The position numbers and the translations under genes were made by a program. Under the pieces are notes generated by a model that searched no databases, was not told where the DNA came from, and worked only from the letters and a program-made list of their open reading frames with translations. A DNA stretch of 64,000 nucleotides from Pterois miles (Eukaryota > Chordata > Actinopteri > Perciformes > Scorpaenidae): assembly GCA_947000775.1 (NCBI GenBank), contig CAMQGK010000007.1, positions 595,501-659,500 of the forward strand. Reading direction: 5' to 3'. This document shows positions 1 to 10,870 of the stretch, one piece after another. Within the stretch, counting starts at the first letter, position 1. Each line of letters starts with the position of its first letter.

Positions 1-3000
1 TTCTAAAACAGAAGCTGAACATTCTGAAATTGTAAAGTTATACGTTCTAAAACAGAAGCTGAACATTCCGGTATTGTTACGTTATAGGTTCTAAAATAGA
101 AGCTGAACATTCTGGAATTGTTACGTTATATGTTCTAAAATAGACGCTGAACATTCCGGAATTTTAACTTTATGTGTTCTAAAATAGAAGCTGAACATTC
201 TGGAATTTTTACGTTACATGTTCTAAAATAGAACCTGAACGTTTCAGAATTTTAATGTCATGTGTTCTAAAATAGAATCTGAACATTTCGAAATATTAAC
301 GTCGTGTTCTAAAATAGAAGCCGAACATTCTGGAATTGTAACGTTATATGTTCTAAAAGAGAAGCTGAACATTCTGGAATTGTTACGTTATATGTTCTAA
401 AATAGAAGCTGAACATTCCGGAATTTTAACGTTATGTGTTCTAAAATAGAACCTGAACATTCTGAAACTGTAACGTTATATGTTCTAAAATAGAAGCTGA
501 ATATTCCGGAATTTTAACGTTATGTGTTCTAAAATAGAAGCTGAACATTCCCGAATTTTAATGTCATGTGTTCTAAAAGAGAAGCTGAACATTCTGGAAT
601 TGTTATGTTATATGTTCTAAAATAGAAGCTGAACATTCTAGAATTGTTATGTTTGACGTTCTAAAACAGAAGCTGAACATTCCGAAATTGTAATGTTATA
701 CGTTCTAAAATAGAAGCTGAACATTATGGAATTGTTACATTTAAGTTCTAACACAGAAGCTGAACATTCCGGGGTTGCAACGTTATATGTTCTAAAATAG
801 AAGCTGAACATTATTGAATTGTTACATTTTATGTTCTAACACAGAAGCTGTGCATTCCGGAATTGTAACGTTATATGTTCTAAAATAGAAGCTGAACATT
901 CCGAAACTGTAACGTTATACGTTCTAAAACAAAAAGCGGAATATTCCAGAATTGTTCCGTTATATGTTCTAAAATAGAAGCTGAACATTATGGATTTGTT
1001 ACGTTATATGTTCTAAAATAGAAATTGAACATTCCGAAATTGTAAGGTTATATGTTCTAAAATAGAAGCTGAACTTTCCGGTATTGTAACGTTATATGTT
1101 CTAAAATAGAAGCTGAACATTCCTGAATTTTAACATTATATGTTCTTAAATAGACGCTGAACATTCTGGTATTTTAACGTCTTATTCTAAAGAACAAAAT
1201 TGAACGTTCCGGAATTGTAAAGTTATATATTCCAAAATCGAAGCTGAACATTCCGAAATTTTAACGCCATGTTCTAAAATAGAAGCTGAACATTCCGGAA
1301 TTTTAACGTTATGTGTTCTAAAATAGAAGCTGAACATTCTCAAATTTTTATATCATGTGTTCTAAAATTGAAGCTGAACATTCTGAAATTTTAACATCAT
1401 GTGTTCTAAAATTGAAGCTGAACATTCTTCAATTGTTACGTTTGATGTTCTAAAACAGAAGCTGAACATTCTGAAATTGTAAAGTTATACGTTCTAAAAC
1501 AGAAGCTGAACATTCCGGAATTGTTACGTTATAGGTTCTAAAATAGAAGCTGAACATTCTGGAATTGTTACGTTTTATGTTCTAAAACAGAAGCTGAACA
1601 TTCCGGAATTGTTATGTTTTATGTTCTAAAATAAAAGCTGAACATTCAGAAATTGTAACGTTACATGTTCTAACACAGAAGCTGAACATTCCAGAATTGT
1701 TACGTTATATGTTTTGAAATAGAAGCTGAACATTCTGGAATTTTAGCTTTGTGTTCTAAAGTACAAAACTGAACATTCCGGAATTGTAACGATATATGTT
1801 CCAAAATACAAGCTGAACATTCCGGAATTGTAACGTTATATGTTTCAAAATAGAAGCTGAACATTCCGGAATTTTAATGTCATGTGTTCTAAAATACAAG
1901 CTGAACATTCTGGAATTGTTACATTATATGTTCAATAATAGAAGCTGAACATTCCGGAATTTTAACGTTTTGTGTTCCAAATTAGAAGCTGAATATTCCG
2001 CAATTTTAATGTCATGTCTTCTAAAACAGAAGCTGAACATTCTGGAATTGTAATGTTATGTGTTCTAAAATACAAGCTGAACATTCGGGAATTGTTACGT
2101 TTGACGTTCTAAAACAGAAGCTGAACATTCCGGAATTGTTACATTATATGTTCTAAGATAGAAGCTGTACATTCTGGAATTGTTACATTATATGTTCTAA
2201 AATAGAAGCTGAACATTCTGGAATTGTTACATTATATGTTCTAAAACAGAAGCTGAACATTCCTGAATTTTAACATTGTATATTCTAAAATAAAAGCTGA
2301 ACATTCCCGAATTTTAATGTAATATGCTCGAAAACAGAAGCTGAACATTCTGGAATTGTTAAGTTATATGTTCTGAAATAAAAGCTGAACATTCCTAAAC
2401 TGTAACGTTATATGTTCTAAAACAGAAGCTGAACATTCCGGAATTGTTCCGTTACATGTTCTAAAATAGAGGCTGAACATTCTGGAATTGTTACATTATA
2501 TGTTCTAAAAAAGAAGCTGAACATTCCGGAATTTTAACGTTATGTGTTCCAAAATAGAAGCTGAACATTCCGCAATTTTAATGTCATGTGTTCTAAAATA
2601 GAAGCTGAACATTCTGCAATTGTTACGTTATATGTTCTAAAATAAAAAGTGAACATTCTGAAATTTTAAGGTTTTATGTTCTAAAATAGAAGCTGAACAT
2701 TCTGACATTTTAACGTTGTCTTCTAAAATAGAAGCTGAACATTCTGGAATTGTACGTTGTATGTTCTAAAATAGAAGCTGAACATTCCGGAATTTTAATG
2801 TCATGTGTTCTAAAATAGAAGCTGAACATTTCAGAATTTTAATGTCATGTGTTCTAAAATAGAATCTGAACATTTCGAAATATTAACATTGTGTTCTCAA
2901 ATAGAAGCTGAATATTCTGGAATTATTACGTTATATGTTATAAAATAGAAGCTGAATATTCCAGAATTTTAACGTTATGTGTTCTAAAATACACGCTGAA

Positions 3001-3681
3001 CATTCTGGCATTTTAACGTCTTGTTCTAAAGAACAAAGCTGAACATTCCGGAATTGTAAAGTTATATATTCCAAAATCGAAGCTGAACATTCAGAAATTT
3101 TAACGCCTTGTTCTAAAATAGAAGCTGAACATTCCGGAATTTTAACGTTATGTGTTCTAAAATAGAAGCTGAACATTAAGAAACTGCAACGTTATACGTT
3201 CTAAAATAGAAGCTGAACATTTCGAAACTGTAACGTTATATGTTCTAAAATAGAAGCTGAACAATCCGAAATTGTAACGTTATACGTTCTAAAACAGAAG
3301 CTGAACATTCCAAAATTGTAACGTTATACGTTCTAAAATAGAAGCTGAACATTCCGAAATTGTAACGTTATATGTTTGAAAATAGAAGCTGAACAATCCG
3401 AAATTGTAACGTTATACGTTCTAAAACAGAAGCAGAACATTCCGGAATTGTTACGTTATATGTTCGAAAATAGAAACTGAACAATCCGAAATTGTAACGT
3501 TATATGTTTGAAAATATAAGCTGAACAATCCGAAATTGTAACGTTATACGTTCTAAAACAGAAGCAGAACATTCCGGAATTGTTACGTTATATGTTCGAA
3601 AACAGAAGCTGAACATTCTGGAATTGTTATGTAATATGTTCTAAAATAGAAGCTGAACATTCTGGATTTGTTACGTTTGAC
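1..3681 (+). repeat. 44-bp satellite array, left block (diverged monomers)
   Basis: Head-to-tail copies of a monomer near 44 bp, all in one orientation. Each begins GTTCTAAAATAGAAGC, continues TGAACATTCCGGAATT and ends in a linker such as GTAACGTTATAT. Monomers here differ from each other more than in the 33-55 kb core: many private changes (ACATTATGG, ACATTCCGGGG, ACAATCC), CAGAAGC in place of TAGAAGC, and a frequent GTTTGACG linker. There are no long identical blocks by eye. From 3183 to 3620 a local sub-family carries ACAATCCGAAATTG and TATGTTTGAAAATAG. I see no gene: the 2931-3176 minus-strand open frame is translated satellite. The block ends abruptly inside a monomer at the LINE. Confidence 0.97.
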
Positions 3682-3822
3682 GCAAGTACTTCCGGCGCTG
3701 TCTGAGGGCAGCTGCCAGCCATAGTTGCTCCGCGTCTGTCCTGTGTTTTTCCTACTTTTTTCTTGTGTATTTACCTTTCTGGCTATTCTTGTGAATTAAA
3801 GTAGCAAGTAATTAGCACAAGG
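3682..3822 (+). promoter_or_regulatory. LINE 5' leader, putative internal promoter
   Basis: About 140 bp between the satellite break and the first ATG of the LINE. It starts near GCAAGTACTTCCGGCGCTG and includes a pyrimidine-rich stretch around 3740-3780. LINEs of this group normally carry their RNA polymerase II promoter in this region, so it is the natural candidate. I see no TATA box, which fits such promoters, but no specific element can be named. The leader suggests the copy is near full length at its 5' end. Whether a few bases are missing cannot be told without a consensus. Confidence 0.4.
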
Positions 3823-4071
3823 ATGTGGCTACGCACATTCTTTTTAGTGTTTATATTGATTTCGGCACTTTTTTCGTGTCGGTCCTCCGTTCTCGCGGAG
3901 CAGACGCCGGTCTCCATTGTTTACAGCAGGGATCAGCTGTTGAGCCTCCGGAAAAGCGGGGCGGCCACTACGAGACCTGAGATCCCCGAGGAGATCAGGA
4001 AGAAATATCGGGGCTGCAGAGGCGGTAGGAGACGATGGCTGAGGAAGAGGAGATACCGTCCGTATCTCCCC

Positions 4072-4699
4072 TCCATCATCATGGGGAACGTAAGAGCACT
4101 GGGAAATAAAATGGAGGAGTTAACATCACTCACAAGGAGCGACAGCGTGTTTCGGGAGGTATCTGTGATGTGCTTCACTGAAACATGGCTGAAGGACATC
4201 ATCCCGGACTCGGTGCTGAGTTTGGCCGGCTTCCAACTTGTGCGGGCGGACCGGAGTTACGACGAGAGCGGCAAAAAGAAAGGAGGGGGGCTCGCTCTCT
4301 ACGTGAACAACAAGTGGTGTAACCCCGGACACATTACGGTGAAGGACCGTGTGTGCAGCCCGGACATCGAACTGCTGGCAGTGAGTCTCCGTCCATATTA
4401 TTTGCCCAGAGAGTTTTCCCAGGCCATTATTATCATTGTTTACGTTCCTCCTTCCGCTAATGCCTCTTGTGTGGATGACGTCATCAGCTCCGTTACCGGG
4501 GGACTACAGACGCGGCATCCAAATGCATTCATATCCATCTCCGGTGATTTCAATCACGTCACTCTGACAAAAACACTCCCCACCTTCAAACAGTTTGTGG
4601 ACTGCCCAACAAGGGAGAATAAAACACTGGACCTGCTGTATGCCAATGTTAAGGAAGCATACAGCTCCATAGCCCTCCCCCCTGGGCAGATCTGACCAC
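4072..4699 (+). other. AP-type endonuclease domain of the LINE
   Basis: It runs from about residue 84 of the first open segment to the SDH motif. The visible motifs follow the exonuclease-endonuclease-phosphatase order: GNVRALGNK (Asn89), CFTETWL (Glu120), GGGLALYVNN (155-163), VYVPPS (206-211), SGDFNHV (Asp242, Asn244) and LDLLYANVK (269-277). The final catalytic SDH is encoded at 4691-4699, in the +1 frame beyond the first frameshift. The endonuclease is thus cut off just before its last catalytic pair in the frame that starts at 3823. In the family this domain makes the first-strand nick for target-primed reverse transcription. Before it lies a basic stretch, RGGRRRWLRKRRYR (about 66-79), a plausible nucleic-acid contact. 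Confidence 0.85.
4677..4682 (+). other. Frameshift 1: run of six C at the end of the endonuclease domain
   Basis: The first frame reads to a TGA at 4693-4695. Moving one base forward restores the SDHN motif and the connected reading. The site falls in a six-C run, so the simplest explanation is one extra C. It could be a real mutation or a homopolymer sequencing or assembly error. Confidence 0.75.
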
Positions 4700-5249
4700 A
4701 ACCTGGTCCACCTGAAGCCCCTCTATACACCTGAAGTCCAGCGGCAACCAGTGGCCACCAGAACAGTTCGGATCTGGTCCCAGGAGGCTGAGCAGACTCT
4801 CCAGGATTGTTTTGAGGAGACCGACTGGGATGTGCTCTGTAATGCTCACGGGGAGGACATCAATGGACTCACTGACTGCATCACAGACTATGTCAGTTTC
4901 TGTATGGACACCATAATCCCCACCAAAACTGTGCACTGTTACCCAAACAACAAACCCTGGGTGACCAAGGACATCAAAGCTTCACTAAACAGGAAGAAGG
5001 CAGCCTTCAGGAGTGGAGACAAGGAGGAGATGAAGAAGGTGCAGATAGAACAGAGGGAGAAAATAAAGGAGGGCAAGGAGTGTTATAGGAGGAAGTTGGA
5101 GAGTAAACTCCAACAAAAGAACATGAGGGAGGTGTGGAGTGGCCTCAGAACCATCACTGGCCATGGGACAAAGACGGATCGGGGGATGGTGGGAGACCTG
5201 GATGAGGCCAATGAGCTGAACCTGTTTTTCAACAGGTTTGATGAGATGG

Positions 5250-5415
5250 CCTCTGCCCACTCACCCCCCTGCTCCCCTAACGACACCCCATCCCCTGCTG
5301 CTCTCCCTCCTCCCCCTTCACTGCAGCATTCTCTGCCCTCTACTTCGACACCTCCACCTCACCATCTCCCCACAACACCAGCAGCTGCTCCTGTTCACTC
5401 TTCTCATCCCCCGTC
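5250..5415 (+). other. Proline/serine-rich linker between endonuclease and RT
   Basis: In the second frame this stretch encodes repeated Pro, Ser, Thr and His (for example LPPPPSLQHSLPS). The DNA is strongly C/T biased on the plus strand. It follows a charged, probably helical region (about 4980-5110, many Lys, Arg and Glu) and precedes the first RT motif near 5416. Such low-complexity linkers vary greatly in length between related LINEs. No catalytic role is expected. Confidence 0.6.
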
Positions 5416-6500
5416 AGGACCCTTCACCATCACTGCTGAAGAGGTGAGAAGAGAGTTCAGCAGACTAAGACCTGGCAAAGCTGCAGGTCCCGACGGCATC
5501 AGCCCCAGAGTGCTTAAGGGCTGTGCTACCCAGCTGTGCGCAGTTTTCAGGCACATCTTCAACCTGAGCCTGAGTCTGATGGTTGTCCCCTCTATGTGGA
5601 AAACATCCTGCCTTGTTCCTGTCCCCAAGAAAAAGCATCCAAACACCCACAGTGACTACAGACCAGTGGCTCTGACTTCTCATGTGATGAAGTCAATGGA
5701 ACGTCTGGTTCTGAAACACCTACCCTCCCTGACTGGACCATCACTGGACCCCCTGCAGTTTGCCTATCAGCCTCGCATTGGAGTGGAAGACGCCGTCCTC
5801 TTTCTGCTGAACAGGGCTTGTACTCATCTGGAGGAGGCAGGCAGCAGTGTGAGAGTCATGTTTTTTGACTTCTCCAGTGCTTTCAACAGCGTCCGACCCG
5901 CCCTCCTGAGGACCAAGCTTCTGGACATGCAGGTGGATGCTCCACTAGTGGCCTGGATCACTAACTATCTCACATCGGCCACAGTATGTGAGGCTGCAGA
6001 ATGTCACGTCGGACACCATAGTGAGCAGCACGGGGGTCCCTCAGGGGACAGTCTTGTCTCCTTTCCTCTTCACGCTCTTCACCTCGGACTTCAGACACAG
6101 CTCACCTTCCTGCCATCTGCAGAAGTTTTCAGACGACTCTGCCATAGTGGGCTGTATCAACAGAGATCAGGAGGCTGAGTACAGAGGAGTTGTGGACAGG
6201 TTTGTGGGATGGTGTGACCTAAATCATCTCCAGCTCAACATTACAAAAACCAAAGAGCTGGTTTTTGACTTTAGAAAACACAGGACCACTCTTAACCCAG
6301 TCAGCATCAGGGGCACAGAGGTGGACATCGTGGAGGATTACAAATACCTTGGTGTCCACCTCGACAATAAAATGGACTGGACAAAAAACTCACAAGATCT
6401 GTACAAGAAGGGTCTGAGTCGACTGTATCTACTCAGGAGACTCAGATCCTTTAATGTCTGCAGAACCATGCTGCAGACGTTCTATCACTCGGTGGTGGCC
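5416..6500 (+). other. Reverse transcriptase domain of the LINE (frameshifted)
   Basis: RT motifs appear in order: FSRLRPGKAAGPDGISP (fingers, about 5455-5505), YRPVALTSHVMKSMERL, LDPLQFAYQP, motif A FFDFSSAFNSV (first Asp near 5867), motif B STGVPQGTVLSP (near 6025-6060), motif C KFSDDSAIVGC (Asp pair near 6132-6137) and YKYLGVHLDNKMDW (near 6340-6380). The catalytic aspartates of motifs A and C are all present. A frameshift near 5976 separates motif A from motif B, so no single frame encodes a working enzyme. FSDD in place of the commoner FADD is seen directly. Whether it is typical of this family needs an alignment. Confidence 0.9.
5974..5979 (+). other. Frameshift 2: between RT motifs A and B
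   Basis: The second frame runs correctly through WITNYLTS and then continues to a stop at 6176-6178 with unrelated residues. The third frame picks up at QYVRLQNVTS and carries motifs B and C. The change sits around CATCGGCCACAG. A two-base deletion, or a one-base insertion, relative to the ancestor would explain it. Confidence 0.75.
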
Positions 6501-6833
6501 AGTGTCATCTTCTACGCTGTAGTGTGCTGGGGCAGCAGGGTGAAGGTAGCCGACGCCGACAGACTCAGCAAGCTCATCAGGAAGGCGGGTTCTGTCCTGG
6601 GAGTGGAACTAGAGTCTTTGGCGGAGGTGTCGGAGAAGAGGATGCTGAGGAAGCTACTCAGTATCAGAGACAACACCTCTCATCCCCTGCATGCCACTCT
6701 GGAGTCCTACCAGAGCACCTTCAGCCGTAGACTGAGACCACCGAGATGCTCAACAGAGCGTCACAGGAGGTCTTTTCTCCCTGTGGCCATCAGACTCTAT
6801 AACTCCTCCCCTTTCTGCTGGACGGACAGTTGA

Positions 6834-7302
6834 CAATACTGGACTTTATGAACACCAGCATCAGTGCAATAATACGGCTTTAATATCATCATCTTTTCTA
6901 CTATCATATGCAATAATACGGCTTTCATATTACCACCTTTATTTATTTATTTCATGTGCAATAACACCATTACTGTCATCAGTTTTTATTGGCATGTGCA
7001 GTACTTCACATATGGTAATGCTGTTCAATTAACACTACATTACTGATGTTATCTGTGCAATATGGTTATTTTTCAGTTATTTGATTTCTCACTATTGATG
7101 ACAAAAGTACTTTTCCCCTCCTATTTGTACTTATCAATCCTCAGTTCTTATCTCTTTTTTTAAACTTGTTTCTCTATACACTGTGTGATGTTAATTGTGT
7201 TGCGTTTTGTACTTTTTGTAAATACTGAGCATCTATGGCACAACAATTTCCTTCGGGATGAATAAAGTTCAATCTTATCTTATCTTATGTTATCTTATCT
7301 CT
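6834..7302 (+). other. LINE 3' UTR with AATAAA and TCTTATC-type tail
   Basis: AT-rich non-coding sequence after the stop, with a repeated phrase (GCAATAATACGGCTTT at about 6866 and 6910). It ends with ATTTCCTTCGGGATG, then AATAAA at 7261-7266, then a short tail of TCTTA units (7272-7302). LINEs of this group end in such short tandem repeats rather than poly(A), and the tail is used for priming at the target. The 50 bp insertions at 13985 and 56639 share the same layout (ATTTCCCC, GGGA, AATAAAGG, ATCTTATCT), which shows they are related LINE 3' ends. Confidence 0.8.
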
Positions 7303-10300
7303 TAAAACAGAAGCAGAACATTCCGGAATTGTTACGTTATATGTTCGAAAACAGAAGCTGAACATTCCAAAATTGTAACGTTATATGTTTGAAAATAGAG
7401 GCTGAACAATCAAAAATTGTAACGTTATACGTTCTAAAACAGAAGCAGAACATTCTGGAATTGTTATGTAATATGTTCTAAAATAGAAGCTGAACATTCT
7501 GGAATTGTTACATTATATGATCTAAAATAGAAGCTGAACATTCCAGAATTTTAACATCATATGTTCTAAAAGAGAAGCTGAACATTCCGGAATTGTAACG
7601 TTATATGTTCCAAAATAGAAGGTGAACATTCCTGAATTTCAATGTCATGTGTTCTAAAGTAGAATCTGAACATTCCCGAATTTTAATGTCATATGCTCCA
7701 AAACAGAAGCTGAACATTCTGGAATTGTTAAGTTTTATGTTCTGAAATAGAAGCTGAACATTCCGAAACTGTAACGTTACATGTTCTAAAACAGAAGCTG
7801 AACATTCCGGAATTGGTCCGTTATATGTTCTAAAATAGAGGCTGAACATTCCGGAATTGTCACATTTTATGTTATAAAATAGAAGCTGAAGATTCCGCAA
7901 TTTTAATGTCGTGTTCTAAAATAGAATCTGAACATTCCATAATTGTAACGTTTTATTTTCTAAAAGAGAAGCTGAACATTCTGGAATTGTTACATTATAT
8001 GTTCTAAAATAGAAGCTGAACATTCCGGAATTTTAATGTCATGTGTTCTAAAATAGAAGCTGAACATTCTGGAATTTTTACATTATATGTTCTAAAATAG
8101 AAGCTGAACATTTCAGAATTTTATTGTCATGCGTTCTAAAATAGAATCTCAACATTTCGAAATGTTAACGTCATATGTTCTAAAATACAAGATGAACATT
8201 CTGAAATTTTAACTTTGTCTTCTAAAATAGAAGCTTAACATTCCAGAATTTTAGCATCATATGTTCTAAAAGAGAAGCTGAACATTCTGGAATTGTTACG
8301 TTATATGTTCTAAAATAGAAGCTGAACATTCCGGAATTTTAATGTCATGTGTTCTAAAATAGAAGCTGAAAATTCTGGAATTTTTACGTTATATGTTCTA
8401 AAATAGATGCTGAACATTTCAGGATTTTAATGTCATGTGTTCTAAATTAGAATCTGAACATATTGGAATTGTTACGTTATATGTTCAAAAATAGAAGCTG
8501 AACATTCCGGAATTGTAACGTTGTATGTTTTAAAATAGAAGTTGAACATTCCGAAATTGTAACGTTGTGTTCTTAATAACAAAACTGAACATTCCGGAAT
8601 TTTAACGTCATGTATTCTAAAATAGAAGCTGAACATTCTGGAATTGTTACATTATATGTTCTAAAAGAGAGGCTGAACATTCCGGAATTGTCACATTTTA
8701 TGTTATATAATAGAAGCTGAACATTCCGGAATTTTAATGTCATGTGTTCTAAAATAGAATCTGAACATTCCCTAATTGTAACGTTTTATGTTCTAAAACA
8801 GAAGCTGAAAATTCTGGAATTTTTACATTATATGTTCTGAAATAGAAGCTGAACATTCCGGAATTTTAATGTCATGTGTTCTAAAATAGAAGCTGAACAT
8901 TCTGGAATTTTTACGTTATATGTTCTAAAATAGAAGCTGAACATTTCAGAATTTTAATGTCATGTGTTCTAAAATAGAATCTCAACATTTCGAAATGTTA
9001 ACATCGTGTTCTAAAATAGAAGCTGAACATTCTGGAATTGTTATGTAATATCTTCTAAAATAGAAGCTGAACATTCTGGAATTGTACGTTGTATTTTCTA
9101 AAATAGAAGCTGAACATTCTGGAATTTTAATGTCATGTGTTCTGAAATAGAATCTGAACATTCCGTAATTGTAACGTTAAGTGTTGTAAAATACAAGCTG
9201 AACATTCGGGAATTGTACGTTGTATGTTCTAAAATAGAAGCTGAACATTCTGAAATTTTAACGTTGTCTTCTAAAATAGAAGCTTAACATTCCAGAATTT
9301 TAACGTTATATGTTCTAAAATAGAAGCTGAACATTCTGGAATTGTACATTGTAAGTTCTAAAATAGAAGCTGAACATTCGGGAATTGTACGTTGTATGAT
9401 CTAAAATAGAAGCTGAACATTTCAGAATTTTAAAGTCATGTGTTCTAAAATAGAATCTGAACATTTCGAAATGTTAACTTTGTGTTCTAAAATAGAAGCT
9501 AAACATTCTGGAATTGTTATGTATTATGTTCGAAAATAGAATCTGAACATTTCGAAATGTTAACATTGTGTTCTAAAATAGAAGCTGAACATTCTGTAAT
9601 TGTTACGTTATATGTTCTAAAACAGAAGATGAATATTCCGGAATTTTAACCTTATGTGTTGTAAAATAGATGGTGAATATTCCCGAATTTTAATGTCATG
9701 TGTTCTAAAACAGAAGCTGAACATTCTGGAATTGTTATGTAATATGTTCTAAAATAGAAGCTGAACATATCAGGAATTGTACGTTGTATGTTGTAAAATA
9801 GAAGCTGAACATTCCGGAATTTTAATGTCATGTGTTCTAAAATAGAATCTGAACATTCCCTAATTGTAACGTTATATGTTCTAAAATAGAAGCTGAACAT
9901 TCCGGAATTTTAACGTTATGTATTCCAAAATAGAAGCTGAACATTACAGAATTTTAATGTCATGTGTTCTATAAGAGAAGCTGAACATTCTGGAATTGTT
10001 ACGTTATATGTTCTAAAATAGAAGATGAATATTCCAGAATTTTTACGTTATGTGTTCTAAAATAGAAGCTGAACATTCCCGAATTTTTTGTCATGTGTTC
10101 TAAAATAGAAGCTGAACATTCTGCAATTCTAACGTTATATATTGTAAAATAGAAGCTGAACATTCTGGAATTGTACGTTGTATGTTCTAAAATAGAAGCT
10201 GAACATTCCGCAATTTCAATGTCATGTGTTCTAAAATAGAAGCTGAACATTCTACAAAAGTTTCGTTATATGTTCTAAAATAAAAGCTGAACGTTCTGTA

Positions 10301-10840
10301 ATTTAAACATTATATGTTCTAAAATAGAAGCTGAACATTCTGAAATTTTAACATTGTCTTCTAAAATAGAAGCTTAACATTCCGGAATTGTTACGTTATA
10401 GGTTCTGAAATAGAAGCTGAACATTCTGGAATTGTTACGTTTTACGTTCTAAAATAGAAGCTGAACATTCTGAAATTTTAACGTTGTCTTCTAAAATAGA
10501 AGCTTAACATTCCAGAATTTTAATGTCATATGTTCTAAAACAGAAGCTGAACATTCTGGAATTGTTACGTTATATGTTCTAAAATAGAAGATGAATAATC
10601 TGGAATTTTAACGTTATGTGTTCTAAAATAGAAGCTGAACATTCCCGAATTTTAATATCATGTGTTCTAAAACAGAAGCTGAGCATTCTGGAATTTTTAT
10701 GTAATATGTTCTAAAATAGAAGCTGAACATTCCGGAATTGTAACGTTATATGTTCTAAAATAGAAGCTGAACATTCCCTAATTGTAACGTTATATGTTCT
10801 AAAACAGAAGCTGAGCATTCTGGAATTTTTATGTAATATG

Positions 10841-10853
10841 TTCTAAAATAGAA
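10841..10853. other. Perfect inverted repeat TTCTA-AAA-TAGAA in each monomer
   Basis: Five-base arms with a three-base loop, present in every consensus monomer. Two more palindromes follow within the same unit: ATTCCGGAAT at 10861-10870 and TAACGTTA at 10873-10880. Each monomer is thus made largely of three small dyads. The arms are too short for a stable DNA cruciform alone, so protein binding sites are as likely an explanation as secondary structure. Confidence 0.7.
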
Positions 10854-10855
10854 GC

Positions 10856-10870
10856 TGAACATTCCGGAAT
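10856..10870. promoter_or_regulatory. Perfect three-unit heat shock element in the consensus monomer (one example of hundreds)
   Basis: The 15 bp read as tGAAc, aTTCc, gGAAt: three contiguous alternating pentamers, matching the canonical HSF1 site nGAAnnTTCnnGAAn exactly. A further aGAAg lies one base out of phase upstream (10850-10854), and a gTTCt at 10840-10844. The match survives the commonest variants (TTCTGGAA, TTCCAGAA, TTCCCGAA, TTCGGGAA, TTCTAGAA). It is lost in TTCTGAAAT, TTCCGCAAT, TTCCCTAAT and TTTTGAAAT. The motif match is seen directly. Binding or function is inference. The same bases also contain ACATTCC, a TEAD-like site. Confidence 0.55.

Larger units (their letters stand above)
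3823..6833 (+). pseudogene. LINE endonuclease-reverse transcriptase polyprotein, broken by two frameshifts
   Basis: In an intact element this protein nicks target DNA and copies the LINE RNA at the nick. The homologous reading passes through three frames: 3823 to about 4680, about 4683 to 5976, and about 5978 to the TGA at 6831-6833. The first part holds an endonuclease (GNVR, ETW, GDFN, then SDH just past the first shift). The second holds the proline-rich linker and the first RT motifs (GPDG, FDFSSAFN). The third holds GVPQGTVLSP, FSDD and the C-terminal region ending FLPVAIRLYNSS. Apart from the two shifts I see no stop in the homologous path, so decay is light and the insertion may be fairly young. 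The ATG at 3823 is preceded by AAGG and opens a hydrophobic stretch (WLRTFFLVFILIS). No separate ORF1 protein is visible upstream. Confidence 0.9.
3682..7302 (+). mobile_element. LINE (non-LTR retrotransposon), L2/CR1/Rex1-like, inserted in the satellite
   Basis: A 3.6 kb unique sequence of higher GC interrupts one satellite monomer. It has a short 5' leader, a single endonuclease plus reverse transcriptase coding region (now frameshifted), and a 3' UTR ending in AATAAAG and TCTTATC-type repeats. This is the layout of Jockey-superfamily LINEs common in fish. The exact family (Rex1, L2 or another CR1-group lineage) is inferred from general resemblance, not from a search. The left flank reads GTTACGTTTGACG. 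Intact monomers elsewhere (2096-2120) continue to TTCTAAAACAGAAGC, and the right flank resumes at TTAAAACAGAAGC, so the break lies within one monomer. I see no clear target-site duplication. Boundaries are good to a few bases. It is the only sizeable transposon in the window. Confidence 0.93.

Noticed and set aside
2931..3176. Minus-strand open frame encoding a repetitive peptide (ECSASILEH type), and its relatives at 7601-7900, 9652-9900, 9999-10250, 21189-21392, 23122-23403, 26963-27244, 60401-60595 and 62758-62952
   Set aside because: These are the satellite translated. The period of 44 is not a multiple of three, so the same DNA is read in three frames in turn. Two of the three minus-strand frames of the consensus lack stops. 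Open length follows from the repeat, not from coding.
3933..5683. Minus-strand and off-frame open frames within the LINE
   Set aside because: They are shadows of the endonuclease-RT coding sequence and carry no recognisable motifs.
3682..7302. LTR retrotransposon or integrated virus
   Set aside because: There are no terminal repeats, protease, integrase or capsid motifs. The endonuclease-RT order and TCTTATC tail are those of a LINE.
10840..10852. MEF2 site (CTA-A/T4-TAG)
   Set aside because: The monomer has CTAAAATAG, one base shorter than the MEF2 consensus.
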